Positions 1 through 8,347 of a DNA stretch of 64,000 nt are shown here, one piece after another. Below the pieces are notes generated by a model, which was not told the DNA's origin, did no database searches, and saw only the letters and a program-made list of their open reading frames with translations. The position numbers and the translations under genes were made by a program. The stretch is from the NCBI RefSeq assembly GCF_000974985.2, contig NZ_LAVA02000023.1, positions 22,308-86,307 on the forward strand, in the 5' to 3' direction. The stretch's first letter is position 1. Each line of letters opens with the position of its first letter. The stretch is from Streptomyces mangrovisoli. Lineage in GTDB: Bacteria > Actinomycetota > Actinomycetes > Streptomycetales > Streptomycetaceae.

Positions 1-767
1 ACTGGCTGTGCCCGCCCGCGATCGGGGCCGCCGCCACCTTCGCCGAGGAGATCGCCGCGGTGCGCGCGGCCGACCCCGAGGCGGCCCGCGCCGACACCGC
101 CCGTTCGCTCGCGGACACCCCGGGCGGGCTCCGGTCCCCGCTGGGGCGGGCGTGGCTGGCGGATCCGGCGCGCATGGTCGCAGAGCTGGCGGACGCGATG
201 GAGGCGGTCTGGCACACCCTGGTCGAGCCGGACTGGCCGCGGCTGCGCGCGCTGCTGGAGGCGGACATCGCCTTCCACTCGCGGCGGCTCGCCGAGGTGG
301 GCCTCGGCGAGCTGCTGCCGGAGATCAGCCCGCGCTGCGGCTGGGACGCGGGGACGCTGACCGTGCAGTGCCGCAGCGAGCACGAACGGCACCTGGGCGG
401 CCGGGGTCTCGTGCTGATGCCGAGCGTGTTCGTCTGGCCGGACGTGGTCTCCACCTTCGAGCCGCCCTGGCAGCCGACGCTGGCCTACCCGGCCCGGGGC
501 ATCGGCGGCCTGTGGTCGACGCCCGCGGACCACGCCCCGGACGCTCTGGTACGGCTGCTCGGCCGCGGCCGGGCCGCCGTGCTGACCGCGCTGGACGAGC
601 CCGCGGGCACCACCGCCCTGGCCGCACGCCTCGCCCTCGCCCCGTCGTCGGTCTCCGCGCACCTGTGTGTGCTGCGCGACGCGGGCCTGCTCACCTCGCA
701 CCGCTACGGCCATCAAGTGCTGTACGAACGCACGCCGTTGGGGATCGCGCTGGCGTCGGGGGGCTGA
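1..767 (+). CDS. ArsR-type winged-helix regulator (DUF5937-like), 5' end outside window
   Basis: The reading frame is open from the first bases (W-L-C-P-P in frame 3) to the TGA at 765-767, so the true start lies upstream and about 254 residues are visible. The last 70 residues look like a winged helix of the ArsR type: a helix-turn-helix (L-A-P-S-S-V-S-A-H-L) followed by a wing (T-S-H-R-Y-G-H-Q-V-L-Y-E-R-T). The longer N-terminal part resembles the DUF5937 module attached to such domains in actinobacteria. No metal-binding Cys cluster is visible, so metal sensing is not implied. It converges on the TetR gene, with a 46-bp gap. Target genes are unknown. Confidence 0.8.
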   Translation, partial: WLCPPAIGAAATFAEEIAAVRAADPEAARADTARSLADTPGGLRSPLGRAWLADPARMVAELADAMEAVWHTLVEPDWPRLRALLEADIAFHSRRLAEVGLGELLPEISPRCGWDAGTLTVQCRSEHERHLGGRGLVLMPSVFVWPDVVSTFEPPWQPTLAYPARGIGGLWSTPADHAPDALVRLLGRGRAAVLTALDEPAGTTALAARLALAPSSVSAHLCVLRDAGLLTSHRYGHQVLYERTPLGIALASGG

Positions 768-813
768 GCGGGGGCGCGCCTCGCGGGTCCGGGCGGCCGG
801 GGCGTCCGGCCGG

Positions 814-1479
814 TCAGGGGCGCACCGTGCGGCGCAGATGGGCCCGGACCGCGCGCTGCGCCACCGGGCCCAGTTCGTCCAACGCGGCGACCAGGGCGCC
901 CAGTTGTTCCAGTGCGTCCAGGCCCGCGTGGGCGCCGCCCGGGTCGACGGCCTCGTACAGCTCGATGCCGACGAACGACGCCGCCACCGCGCGGGCCAGC
1001 CCGGCGGGGTCGCTGAACTCGCCGAACGGGGTGGAGCCGAGCACCCGGGTCAGCACCTGCTCGATCTCGGCGATCCACAGGTCGAGCCCGGCGGCCGTGG
1101 CGGGGCCGAGCGAGGCGTGGGTCTGCGCGCCGGCGAGCAGCTGCCCGAGCAGGGTGACATGGCCACCGGCGCGCTCCTGTTCGTGTATCTCCCGTCCCAC
1201 CGCGAGCAGTTCGGACAGCGAGGTGATCGCCGCCATCCGCTCGCGGTGGCGGGCCACGGACCGCTCGGCGCCGTAACGGCAGGCGGCGGCGAGGAGTTCG
1301 TCGACGGAGCCGAAGTGATAGAAGACCAGCGCCTGGTTGACCCCGGCGGCGGCCGCGACCGTACGGGCCGAGGTCTTGGCGATGCCCTGCTCGGTGAGCG
1401 TGCGCAGCGCGCCCTCCAGCAGCCTGGCCCTGGTCTCCTGCGACCTGGTGTCCGGAGACCTGGTGTCCGGGCGGCTCAC
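814..1479 (-). CDS. TetR/AcrR family transcriptional regulator
   Basis: A 221-residue repressor-type protein. The N-terminal helix-turn-helix (about residues 14-60) is clear: E-T-R-A-R-L-L-E, then K-T-S-A-R-T-V-A-A-A-A-G-V, then the typical L-V-F-Y-H-F-G-S-V-D-E-L-L recognition-helix end. The rest is a helical ligand and dimerisation domain with no identifiable ligand. The GTG start at 1477-1479 overlaps the TGA (1476-1478) of the restored SRPBCC frame as GTGA, so the two genes are translationally coupled. A perfect palindrome at 2303-2320, upstream of the SRPBCC gene, is the obvious candidate operator for autoregulation. A much longer open frame continues upstream, but only because the SRPBCC gene is frameshifted into this frame. 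Confidence 0.88.
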   Translation of the reverse strand: MSRPDTRSPDTRSQETRARLLEGALRTLTEQGIAKTSARTVAAAAGVNQALVFYHFGSVDELLAAACRYGAERSVARHRERMAAITSLSELLAVGREIHEQERAGGHVTLLGQLLAGAQTHASLGPATAAGLDLWIAEIEQVLTRVLGSTPFGEFSDPAGLARAVAASFVGIELYEAVDPGGAHAGLDALEQLGALVAALDELGPVAQRAVRAHLRRTVRP

Positions 1480-2253
1480 GCGGACCGCACCGGGCCGCGC
1501 GGCAGCCGGGGCACTCCGGCGCAGGTGGAGGGGGTGCGCAGGCAGCGCCGGGCGGCCGGGGTGCCGGGCAGCGGCGGCGCGAACAGGGCGAGGCCGAGGG
1601 CGACCAGCGCGAGCGGCGGCGTGGCGAAGAAGAAGAGCGGGGCGAGGCTGCCGGTGAGCGCGAGGGTGCGTCCGTAGCCGAAGCCGGCGCAGGCGGCCGC
1701 GGCCAGCAGGGCGCGCAGCAGCAGTTCGGTGAGCCAGTTGCGGCGGGCGCGCTCGGGGGTGACCCCGCGCTCCAGCCACAGCCGCAGCCGGTCCAGGGAC
1801 CAGGCCGTGGCCCAGACGATCAGCGGCCGTACGAGCAGGCGGTCGGCGAGGGCACCGGCCCGGCCGCCGCGGGGGGCGGTAGTCGTACCCGGTGAGGACG
1901 CGGACGGCGTCGCCGTCGGGGACGACGCTCCAGTAGCCGCGCCCCTCGGCGAGCGGGGAGAGCGGATGCGGGGAGCCGAGCCGCAGGGCGCAGGTGCGGG
2001 TGCCGTCGAGGCGGTCGTGCTCCTCGGCGAAGACCCCGGTCCCGTCGACGGTGAGGAAGGGCAGGACGCGGGTGGCGTACGTGAACCGGGTGGGCTCGCC
2101 GGCCGTGGGCGGGAGGTGCTCGATCGCGGTGAAGCGCAGGTCCCAGCGCGGGCAGCGCAGGGGGTCCTGGGTGCGGTCCCACAGTTCGTCGAGGTCGGCG
2201 CGGATGCGCGCCTCCGTGTAGAGCCTCATCGACGCGGCTTCGGCGTCCCCCAT
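1476..2253 (-). pseudogene. SRPBCC (polyketide cyclase-like) membrane-tailed protein, +1 frameshift
   Basis: The first ~125 codons encode an SRPBCC/START-like fold (M-R-L-Y-T-E-A-R-I onward; L-T-G-Y-D-Y-R-P-P-R near the break). The frame then turns into Arg/Pro-rich nonsense. The natural continuation (A-L-A-D-R-L-L-V-R-P-L-I-V-W-A-T-A-W, then two hydrophobic helices, one with L-F-F-F-A-T-P-P-L-A-L-V-A-L) lies one frame over. Reading five instead of six Gs at 1871-1876 (plus strand) restores one protein ending at the TGA at 1476-1478. A sequencing error or a recent mutation in the homopolymer are both possible. The start is uncertain: GTG 2271, ATG 2253 or ATG 2229. Ligand unknown. Confidence 0.7.
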
Positions 2254-2302
2254 GTCCCCCGTGTCCTTCACAGCCCGATGTCAGGGCAGGAAGGTACACC
2301 GG

Positions 2303-2320
2303 TTTGAGCGTTCGCTCAAA
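2303..2320. promoter_or_regulatory. Perfect palindromic operator, likely TetR-type
   Basis: TTTGAGCG-TT-CGCTCAAA is a perfect 8-bp inverted repeat with a 2-bp spacer. Its form and length are typical of TetR-family operators. It lies about 50 bp upstream of the SRPBCC-TetR gene pair, where binding would cover the promoter. Assignment to the TetR protein encoded here is inferred from position. Confidence 0.7.
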
Positions 2321-2412
2321 GATCGGGTACGCGAGAACCCCGGCCCTGGGGACCGGGGTTCGGGGTCGCGCGCGTCGCGTGCGGCGGCGCGCGGGGTCGG
2401 GCGGGGCCGGGG

Positions 2413-2889
2413 TCAGGGGCGCCCGCGCTGTGCCCGCAGGTGTTCGGCGACCGGCTTCAGCGCCTTGTCCACCTCGGACAGCGCGTCCTCCGACAGCAGG
2501 TCGATGAAGTGCCGCCGTACGGACGCCACATGGTGGGGGGCGACCTTCTTCATCGTCTCCATGCCGTGCTCGGTGAGCACGGCGTACAGGCCCCGCCGGT
2601 CGGACTCGCAGTTCTCGCGCCGCACGAGGTCGGCGTTCTCCATGCGGGTGATCTGGTGGGAGAGCCGGCTCTTGGACTGGAGCGTGGCGGAGGCGAGGTC
2701 GCTCATCCGCATCCGCACGTCCTCGGACTCCGACAGATTCACGAGGATCTCGTAGTCGTTCATTGTCAGGCCGAAGGGCTGAAGGTCCTTTTCGAGCTGA
2801 TACGTCAACAGCCTGTTGACCTCCAGGTGGGTGCGCCAGGCGCACTGCTCCGCATCGGTCAGCCAGCGCGTGGCCGTCTCGGTCTCCAT
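2413..2889 (-). CDS. MarR family transcriptional regulator
   Basis: A 158-residue winged-helix protein of normal MarR length. Visible features are N-terminal dimerisation helices (H-L-E-V-N-R-L-L-T-Y-Q-L-E), the Y-E-I-L-V-N-L-S helix, the DNA-recognition helix region M-R-M-S-D-L-A-S-A-T-L-Q-S-K-S-R-L-S-H-Q-I-T-R-M, and the wing C-E-S-D-R-R-G-L-Y-A-V-L-T. The final helices close the dimer interface. It stands alone, 92 bp downstream of the AIM24 gene on the same strand. A short ACCT-AAA-AGGT inverted repeat just upstream (2901-2911) could be its own site, but that is weak. Effector and targets cannot be read from the sequence. Confidence 0.88.
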   Translation of the reverse strand: METETATRWLTDAEQCAWRTHLEVNRLLTYQLEKDLQPFGLTMNDYEILVNLSESEDVRMRMSDLASATLQSKSRLSHQITRMENADLVRRENCESDRRGLYAVLTEHGMETMKKVAPHHVASVRRHFIDLLSEDALSEVDKALKPVAEHLRAQRGRP

Positions 2890-2981
2890 GAATGAAGTCT
2901 ACCTAAAAGGTTGAAAGGCGAACTAGTGAGAGTGGTGTGACTGCGCGCACGCGTTCGACGTCACACTCCGCAGACTACCGC

Positions 2982-3782
2982 TCACAGACCGAAGCGACGC
3001 TGGAGGTCTCCCAGCTGTCCGGGAAGACGCGGTGCGCCGCCTTGTTGTGGACGACCTGTGGAGGGCATGCCGGAACCGGGGATTCCGGGCTCCTGCGGGA
3101 CCGCCCCCGCGAGCTGCTCGGGCATGAGGATCTCGGTGGACTGGAGCAGGACCGTGCCCGCCCCGACGAACTCGAACTGATGCTCCTCCCCGGAGGCCCC
3201 TCCGAGGCCCGTCATCGCACGTAGACCGCCCATCAGGCCCGTCATGTACCCATGGTCGTAGTGGTGGCACGGGGAGGGGCAGTCGGCCCAGCCCACGAGT
3301 GCCTGCGGGTCCACCCGGATCGGGGGCTCCAGGAACACCACCGGGCCGTTAGATGCGGCCACGAACTTTCCGGTTCCGATGAGGGTCAGAAAACCCGGCA
3401 CGATCGACTGCTTGAGCGACAGACTTGGCTGAAAAGCGAGCAGATTGCCGGAGCGAATGGTCAGATTGCCGTCGTCGAGGTCGTAGGAGTTCACGTCGAA
3501 GGCCCGGTCGGCGAGGAGCATCTTGCCCGAGCCCTCCGCCACGACCCAGTCGCTCGCGTGCAGTGGCGAATGGAACGAGGTACGGACAAGTCGGTCGAGT
3601 CGCCCGTGCCCGATGCCCTGGAAGTCGATCCGCCCGTAGTAGGCGATCATCTTCCCCTTCTGCAGGAACCACTGGCCGCTCTTGAGCTCGACGCAGAAGG
3701 TGTACTTGTTCACGTTGTCGTCGGACGGCAGCGTCATGGGGTCGTGCACGACCGGCCCGCCACCGGGCCCCGATCCGCTCAC
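2982..3782 (-). CDS. AIM24 family protein (third of three tandem paralogues)
   Basis: A 266-residue protein of the AIM24/DUF124 family, a beta-rich fold related to mitochondrial AIM24 and of unknown biochemical role in bacteria. Family features include a repeated G-x-G strand pattern, L-A-F-Q-P-S-L-S, and G-x-G-T-V-L-L-Q near the C-terminus (G-A-G-T-V-L-L-Q-S). It is more divergent than its two neighbours: N-terminal and C-terminal extensions and an internal C-P-S-P-C-H-H-Y-D-H segment that could bind metal. The GTG start at 3782 has a strong GGAGGAGG ribosome site; ATG 3737 is an alternative. It follows the second AIM24 gene by 19 bp in one operon. Confidence 0.85.
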   Translation of the reverse strand: MSGSGPGGGPVVHDPMTLPSDDNVNKYTFCVELKSGQWFLQKGKMIAYYGRIDFQGIGHGRLDRLVRTSFHSPLHASDWVVAEGSGKMLLADRAFDVNSYDLDDGNLTIRSGNLLAFQPSLSLKQSIVPGFLTLIGTGKFVAASNGPVVFLEPPIRVDPQALVGWADCPSPCHHYDHGYMTGLMGGLRAMTGLGGASGEEHQFEFVGAGTVLLQSTEILMPEQLAGAVPQEPGIPGSGMPSTGRPQQGGAPRLPGQLGDLQRRFGL

Positions 3783-3801
3783 CGGTCCTCCTCCGCCGCG
3801 T

Positions 3802-4452
3802 TCACAGTTTGTCCTCGGACGCCTGGACGTAGACCGTGCCGCTGCCGCTCAGCTCCAGCTGGAACGCCTCCCCCGAACCGCGCCCCACCATGTCGCGCCA
3901 GCCGAGCGCGCTGGACAGCTTGTTGCGTACGTCCCCGTGGTGGGCGACGTACGCCTGCGGGTCGACGTGGACCGGGCGCTGCGGGGTGATCGGGAGCTCG
4001 AAGACGCCGCCGTGCGCCATGACGGCGACCGCGCCCTGGCCCTGGAGGGTGGTGGTGAACAGGCCCTGGCCGGTGACCTGGCCGCGCACCATGCCCATGA
4101 CCCCGCCCTGGGAGCCCAGGAACATCGTGCCCTGGCGCAGGGTGCCCTCGAAGGCGAGCAGCCGGTCCGCCTCGACGTGGAGGGTGTCTCCGCCGAGGCG
4201 GATCACGTGCACGTGGTGGCCGCCGTGCCCGAACAGGACCGTGCCACTGCCCTCGACGGTCATCAGGGGTGTGGCCTCGCCCGCGACCCGGCGCCCGATC
4301 ATCGACATCAGCCCGCCCTGGCCGCCCTGGAGATTGGGGGTGAAGGACACCTCGCCCCGGTACGCGAGCATCGCCCCGCGCTGGCTGAACAGCCGCTGCC
4401 CCGGGACGACCGTCGCCTCGACCACCTTGGAGTTGAGCTCCCGGAAGGCCAT
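3802..4452 (-). CDS. AIM24 family protein (second paralogue)
   Basis: A 216-residue AIM24 family protein. It shares the G-R-G-S-G-E-A-F-Q-L-E-L-S-G-S-G-T-V-Y-V-Q-A-S-E end with the paralogue upstream (G-E-G-G-G-E-A-F-Q-I-R-F-E-G-E-G-L-V-Y-V-Q-P-S-E). It also has V-P-G-Q-R-L-F-S-Q-R-G-A-M-L-A-Y near the N-terminus. No signal peptide or transmembrane segment is seen. The ATG start lies one base after the TGA of the preceding gene (TGA-C-ATG), which implies translational coupling. Gene triplication followed by divergence is the simplest explanation. No enzyme motif is recognisable. Confidence 0.88.
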   Translation of the reverse strand: MAFRELNSKVVEATVVPGQRLFSQRGAMLAYRGEVSFTPNLQGGQGGLMSMIGRRVAGEATPLMTVEGSGTVLFGHGGHHVHVIRLGGDTLHVEADRLLAFEGTLRQGTMFLGSQGGVMGMVRGQVTGQGLFTTTLQGQGAVAVMAHGGVFELPITPQRPVHVDPQAYVAHHGDVRNKLSSALGWRDMVGRGSGEAFQLELSGSGTVYVQASEDKL

Positions 4453-4453
4453 G

Positions 4454-5092
4454 TCAGAGATCCCCCGCGATCGTGTTGCGCTCGCTGGGCTGGACGTAGA
4501 CGAGACCCTCGCCCTCGAAGCGGATCTGGAAGGCCTCCCCGCCGCCCTCGCCGAGCAGGGTGCGGAACGTCACACCGGACTGGAAGGACTGGCGCACGTC
4601 ACCCTGGTGGGCGATGTAGGCGCCGGGGTCCACGATCAGCGGGTACGCGGCGCTGACCCGCAGCACCACGGCGGGACCGTCCGACATGATCGCCGCCTGG
4701 CCGTGGCCCTCGACCGTCGTGGTGAACAGGCCGTTGCCCTGGGAGGCGCCGCGCAGACCGGTGAAGGTGGTCCCGGTGCGCAGCCCGGCGTCGGTGGCGA
4801 GCAGGTTGCTCGACTCGACGTAGAGCTTGTCGCCCTGGAGGCGCACGAGGTTGATCTCGGCCGCCCGGTCGGCGAACCAGCAGGTCCCGTGCCCCTTCAC
4901 CTCCATCACCGTCATCTGCTCGCCGGTCAGGCGCCGGGTCACCATGCCCCGCAGCCCCTCGCCGCCGCCGCTCAGCTTCTTGAAGCCCATCTGCCCGTCG
5001 TACGCGACCATCGAGCCGTTCTTCGCCTTCACGGCGTCCCCGGTCATGTCGACGGCGAGCACTTTGCTGCCCTGGAGTCGGAACGTCGCCAC
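4454..5092 (-). CDS. AIM24 family protein (first paralogue of operon)
   Basis: A 212-residue AIM24 family protein and the first gene of the three-gene operon. Its GTG start reads V-A-T-F-R-L-Q-G-S-K-V-L-A-V-D-M. Family strands include N-G-S-M-V-A-Y-D-G-Q-M-G-F-K, the L-R-G-M-V-T-R-R-L-T-G-E-Q stretch, and the C-terminal G-L-V-Y-V-Q-P-S-E-R-N. It is divergent from the DUF3817 gene, and the 133-bp gap holds an 8-bp inverted repeat (5174-5197) that could regulate either side. Biochemical function is unknown; the operon suggests the three products act together or as hetero-oligomers. Confidence 0.88.
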   Translation of the reverse strand: MATFRLQGSKVLAVDMTGDAVKAKNGSMVAYDGQMGFKKLSGGGEGLRGMVTRRLTGEQMTVMEVKGHGTCWFADRAAEINLVRLQGDKLYVESSNLLATDAGLRTGTTFTGLRGASQGNGLFTTTVEGHGQAAIMSDGPAVVLRVSAAYPLIVDPGAYIAHQGDVRQSFQSGVTFRTLLGEGGGEAFQIRFEGEGLVYVQPSERNTIAGDL

Positions 5093-5173
5093 GGTGTGAC
5101 GTTAGCGGCGGGTACGGGTGACGGACAGACCCCGCTCCCCGGGGGTGGTCCGGGGTTTGTCACAATGGGCCGG

Positions 5174-5197
5174 AGTTTGTGCGTGCGTTCACAAACT
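5174..5197. promoter_or_regulatory. Inverted repeat in divergent AIM24/DUF3817 intergenic region
   Basis: AGTTTGTG and CACAAACT are perfect 8-bp arms separated by 8 bases. A related half (TTTGTCACAA) lies just upstream at 5155-5164. Position between divergent genes suggests an operator, but no regulator can be named. Confidence 0.4.
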
Positions 5198-5225
5198 GTC
5201 GACCTCCTCCCACCGAAGGTGACCT

Positions 5226-5570
5226 GTGGACCTCAAGACCGCCACCGCCCTCCGCCGCCTGCGCCTGGTGTCCGCCCCCGAGGCGGTGTCCTTCCTCGTC
5301 CTGCTGCTCTGCTCCGTGCTGAAGCGGACCACGGACTTCAACGCGGTGCCCGTGATGGGCGCGATCCACGGAATCCTGTTCATCCTGTACGTGGTCTTCT
5401 GGGCCGACGCCTGGAACCGGGCGCGGTGGAGCGCGGGGACCGCGGCGCTGTACTTCGTGCTGTCGGTCCTGCCGACCGGCGGCTTCTTCGCGGAGCGCAA
5501 GCTGCGCCGTGAGGCCGAGTCGGCGGTCATCGCGGCGCGGGCCCGCAAGGAAGGAGTCGTGAACGCATGA
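5226..5570 (+). CDS. DUF3817 family small integral membrane protein
   Basis: A 114-residue membrane protein starting at GTG 5226 after an AAGGTGA ribosome site. It carries about three hydrophobic helices ([38 protein letters not shown]) and ends in a charged tail (E-R-K-L-R-R-E-A-E). The sequence matches the DUF3817 family of actinobacterial inner-membrane proteins, whose role is unknown. Its stop overlaps the next start as ATGA (5567-5570), so it is cotranslated with the thiamine-binding-like protein. Confidence 0.88.
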   Translation: MDLKTATALRRLRLVSAPEAVSFLVLLLCSVLKRTTDFNAVPVMGAIHGILFILYVVFWADAWNRARWSAGTAALYFVLSVLPTGGFFAERKLRREAESAVIAARARKEGVVNA

Positions 5571-5860
5571 TCGTCGCCTTTTCCGTGACGCCGCTGGGGG
5601 TCGGCGAGGACGTCGGGGAGTACGTGGCGGACGCCGTCCGGGTCGTGCGGGAGTCGGGGCTGCCGAACCGGACGGACGCGATGTTCACGTCCGTCGAGGG
5701 TTCGTGGGACGAGGTGATGGCCGTCGTCCAGCGGGCCGTCGCCGCGGTGGAGGCGCGGGCGCCTCGGGTCTCCCTGGTCCTGAAGGCGGACATCCGTCCC
5801 GGGGTGACGGACGGACTCACGTCCAAGGTCGAGACGGTGGAGCGCTTCCTGTCGGAGTAG
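5567..5860 (+). CDS. MTH1187/YkoF-type thiamine-binding-like protein
   Basis: A 97-residue single-domain protein of the MTH1187 family (DUF77), a ferredoxin-like fold with proposed thiamine or small-cation binding. It has the family start ([13 protein letters not shown]) followed by E-D-V-G-E-Y-V, the [12 protein letters not shown] stretch, and [12 protein letters not shown] near the end. It overlaps DUF3817 by 4 bp. A hairpin-forming repeat pair follows its stop and separates it from the convergent meaB. Ligand binding is inferred from the family only. Confidence 0.85.
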   Translation: MIVAFSVTPLGVGEDVGEYVADAVRVVRESGLPNRTDAMFTSVEGSWDEVMAVVQRAVAAVEARAPRVSLVLKADIRPGVTDGLTSKVETVERFLSE

Positions 5861-5880
5861 TGCCGGCCGGTCGTGGTTGA

Positions 5881-5948
5881 TCACGCAGTTCCCCGCGCCC
5901 CTGACGGGGCTCGGGTCCGCCCACCCAGGGGCGCGGGGAACTGCGCGA
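5881..5948. repeat. Dispersed palindromic repeat, cluster 1 (inverted pair)
   Basis: Two copies of the 22-bp repeat (core GGGGCGCGGGGAACTGCGCG), in inverted orientation at 5881-5902 and direct orientation at 5927-5948. They match at 21 of 22 positions and can fold as a long stem with a 24-base loop. The conserved tail (CCCCACG-GCCCGCGGACGACCACGC) follows at 5953-5978. The pair sits between two convergent genes and could act as a bidirectional transcription end. Confidence 0.85.
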
Positions 5949-5981
5949 ACGAGCCCCACGGCCCGCGGACGACCACGCGCC

Positions 5982-6965
5982 TCAAGCAGTCTCCGCGGAG
6001 CCCCCGGCCAGGGGCTGGGTCAGGCCTTCGACCAGTTCGTCCGCCGCGCGGTAGGGGTCCAGGTCTCCGGAGACGATCCGGTCCGCGAGCGCGCCGAGCC
6101 GCCGGTCGCCGTGGAGGTCGCCGATCCGCTCCCGCAGAGCCGTCACCGCGATCGCCTCCACCTCGTGCGAGGCCCGCGCCCGCCGCCGCTCCGCGAGCAC
6201 CCCGTGCTCCTCCATCCACGCCCGGTGCTTCTCCAGCGCCTGAACGACCTCGTCGACACCCTCGCCGCGCGCGGCGACCGTCTTGACGATGGGCGGCCGC
6301 CAGGCGCCCGGCGCACGGGACTCGCCGAGCCCCAGCATGTGGTTCAGCTCGCGCGCGGTCGCGTCCGCCCCGTCCCGGTCCGCCTTGTTGACGACGTACA
6401 CGTCACCGATCTCCAGGATGCCCGCCTTCGCGGCCTGGATGCCGTCGCCCATGCCCGGGGCGAGCAGGACGACCGAGGTGTCCGCCTGGGAGGCGATCTC
6501 CACCTCCGACTGGCCCACGCCGACCGTCTCGACGAGGATCACGTCGCAGCCCGCCGCGTCCAGCACCCGGATCGCCTGGGGCGCCGCCCACGCGAGGCCG
6601 CCGAGATGCCCGCGCGTGGCCATCGAGCGGATGTAGACGCCCGGGTCGGACGCGTGGTCCGACATCCGCACGCGGTCGCCGAGCAGCGCGCCGCCGGAGA
6701 ACGGGGAGGATGGGTCGACGGCGAGCACGCCGACCCGCTTGCCCTGCCGCCGGTAGGCCGACACCAGGGCGGACGTCGACGTGGACTTGCCGACGCCCGG
6801 CGATCCGGTGAGGCCGACGACGTACGCCCCGCCGGTGAGCGGGGCGAGCGCCGCCATGACCTCCCTGAGCTGTGGGGACGCCCCCTCCACCAGGGAGATC
6901 AGCCGGGCCACGGCTCGTGGCCTGCCGTCCCTGGCCTGGGCCACCAGAGAGGAGACGTCCTGCAT
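5982..6965 (-). CDS. meaB: Methylmalonyl-CoA mutase-associated GTPase MeaB
   Basis: A 327-residue P-loop GTPase that protects and reloads the B12-dependent methylmalonyl-CoA mutase. Walker A is G-S-P-G-V-G-K-S at about residues 54-61. The family signature V-D-P-S-S-P-F-S-G-G-A-L-L-G-D-R-V-R-M follows. E-T-V-G-V-G-Q-S-E and N-K-A-D (base specificity) are also present. The ATG at 6965 is preferred because GGAG lies 7 bases upstream; GTG 6980 is possible. It lies 33 bp after the thiolase on the same strand, and near the divergent epimerase, which fits propionyl/methylmalonyl-CoA metabolism. Confidence 0.93.
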   Translation of the reverse strand: MQDVSSLVAQARDGRPRAVARLISLVEGASPQLREVMAALAPLTGGAYVVGLTGSPGVGKSTSTSALVSAYRRQGKRVGVLAVDPSSPFSGGALLGDRVRMSDHASDPGVYIRSMATRGHLGGLAWAAPQAIRVLDAAGCDVILVETVGVGQSEVEIASQADTSVVLLAPGMGDGIQAAKAGILEIGDVYVVNKADRDGADATARELNHMLGLGESRAPGAWRPPIVKTVAARGEGVDEVVQALEKHRAWMEEHGVLAERRRARASHEVEAIAVTALRERIGDLHGDRRLGALADRIVSGDLDPYRAADELVEGLTQPLAGGSAETA

Positions 6966-6998
6966 CACAGCTCCGATCACAGAGGAACGTAAAGGAAA

Positions 6999-8201
6999 TC
7001 AGGCCCTGGGGACCCGCACGATCAGTGCGTCGCCCTGGCCGCCGCCGCCGCACAGCGCGGCCGCGCCGACCCCGCCGCCGCGCCGCTTGAGCTCCAGCGC
7101 CAGGTGCAGCACCAGGCGCGCGCCCGACATGCCGATCGGGTGGCCGAGGGCGATCGCACCACCGTTGACGTTCACCTTTTCCGTGGACACGCCGAGGTCC
7201 TTCATTGACTGGACCGCGACGGCCGCGAACGCCTCGTTGATCTCGACGAGGTCGAGGTCCGCGACGTCCAGGCCCTCCTTCTTCAGGGCGTGCAGGATGG
7301 CGTTGGACGGCTGGGACTGGAGCGAGTTGTCCGGGCCCGCGACATTGCCGTGGGCGCCGATCTCGGCGATCCACTCCAGGCCGAGCTCCTCGGCCTTGGC
7401 CTTGCTCATGACGACCACCGCGGCCGCGCCGTCGGAGATCTGCGAGGCGGAGCCGGCCGTGATCGTGCCGTCCCGGGTGAACGCGGGGCGCAGCTTGCCG
7501 AGCGAGTCCACGGTGGTGTCGCCGCGGACGCCCTCGTCCTTGCTGAACAGGACCGGGTCGCCCTTGCGCTGCGGGATCTCGACCGGGGTGATCTCGGCCT
7601 CGAACAGGCCGTTCTTCTGCGCGGCGGCGGCCCGCTGGTGCGAGAGGGCGGCGATCTCGTCCTGCTCGGCGCGGTTGATGCCGAGGCGCGTGTTGTGCTT
7701 CTCCGTCGACTCGCCCATGGGGACGTTGTCGAAGGCGTCGGTCAGGCCGTCGTGGGCCATCGCGTCGAGCATCTGCACCGCGCCGTACTTGTAGCCCTCA
7801 CGGGACTTCGGCAGCAGGTGCGGCGCGTTGGTCATGGACTCCTGGCCGCCGGCCACGACGATGTCGAACTCGCCGGCCCGGATCAGCTGGTCCGCGAGCG
7901 CGATCGCGTCGAGGCCGGAGAGGCAGACCTTGTTGATCGTGAGCGCCGGGACGTTCATCGGGATGCCCGCCTTGACCGCGGCCTGGCGCGCCGGGATCTG
8001 CCCCGCCCCGGCCTGGAGCACCTGGCCCATGATCACGTACTGCACCTGGTCGCCGCCGATCCCCGCACGGTCGAGGGCGGCCTTGATCGCGAAGCCGCCC
8101 AGATCGGCCCCGGAAAATGACTTGAGGGAGCCCAGCAGCCTGCCCATGGGCGTGCGGGCCCCCGCCACGATGACGGAGGTCGTGCTGTTCGTTCCTGACA
8201 T
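6999..8201 (-). CDS. Acetyl-CoA C-acetyltransferase (biosynthetic-type thiolase)
   Basis: A 400-residue thiolase condensing or cleaving acyl-CoA. The nucleophile is Cys93 (N-K-V-C-L-S-G). N-E-A-F-A, the active-site His in [10 protein letters not shown], and the second catalytic Cys in A-L-C-G-G-G-G-Q-G are all present, so the enzyme should be active. The start is ATG 8201, with AAAGGGG about 12 bases upstream; an upstream in-frame extension lacks family similarity. It is encoded upstream of meaB and divergent from the epimerase, linking acetoacetyl-CoA and methylmalonyl-CoA pools. Confidence 0.93.
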   Translation of the reverse strand: MSGTNSTTSVIVAGARTPMGRLLGSLKSFSGADLGGFAIKAALDRAGIGGDQVQYVIMGQVLQAGAGQIPARQAAVKAGIPMNVPALTINKVCLSGLDAIALADQLIRAGEFDIVVAGGQESMTNAPHLLPKSREGYKYGAVQMLDAMAHDGLTDAFDNVPMGESTEKHNTRLGINRAEQDEIAALSHQRAAAAQKNGLFEAEITPVEIPQRKGDPVLFSKDEGVRGDTTVDSLGKLRPAFTRDGTITAGSASQISDGAAAVVVMSKAKAEELGLEWIAEIGAHGNVAGPDNSLQSQPSNAILHALKKEGLDVADLDLVEINEAFAAVAVQSMKDLGVSTEKVNVNGGAIALGHPIGMSGARLVLHLALELKRRGGGVGAAALCGGGGQGDALIVRVPRA

Positions 8202-8347
8202 GAGGTGCGATCCCCTTTCAGCTGCACAGCTGAGGAGTGAACGAGGGTTTACTTCGAATGTACTGAGGAGTATTCGACCCGTCATCAAGCTGACGGTGTG
8301 ATCGCTCGCACGTTGCGTAACCATCCCGGGCGCGCTGCACTGACTCC

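Noticed and set aside
814..2271. Single 485-residue fusion of an SRPBCC domain to a TetR regulator
   Set aside because: The middle ~120 residues are Arg/Pro-rich nonsense. The adjacent frame gives a natural SRPBCC C-terminus, and the TetR gene has its own GTG start.
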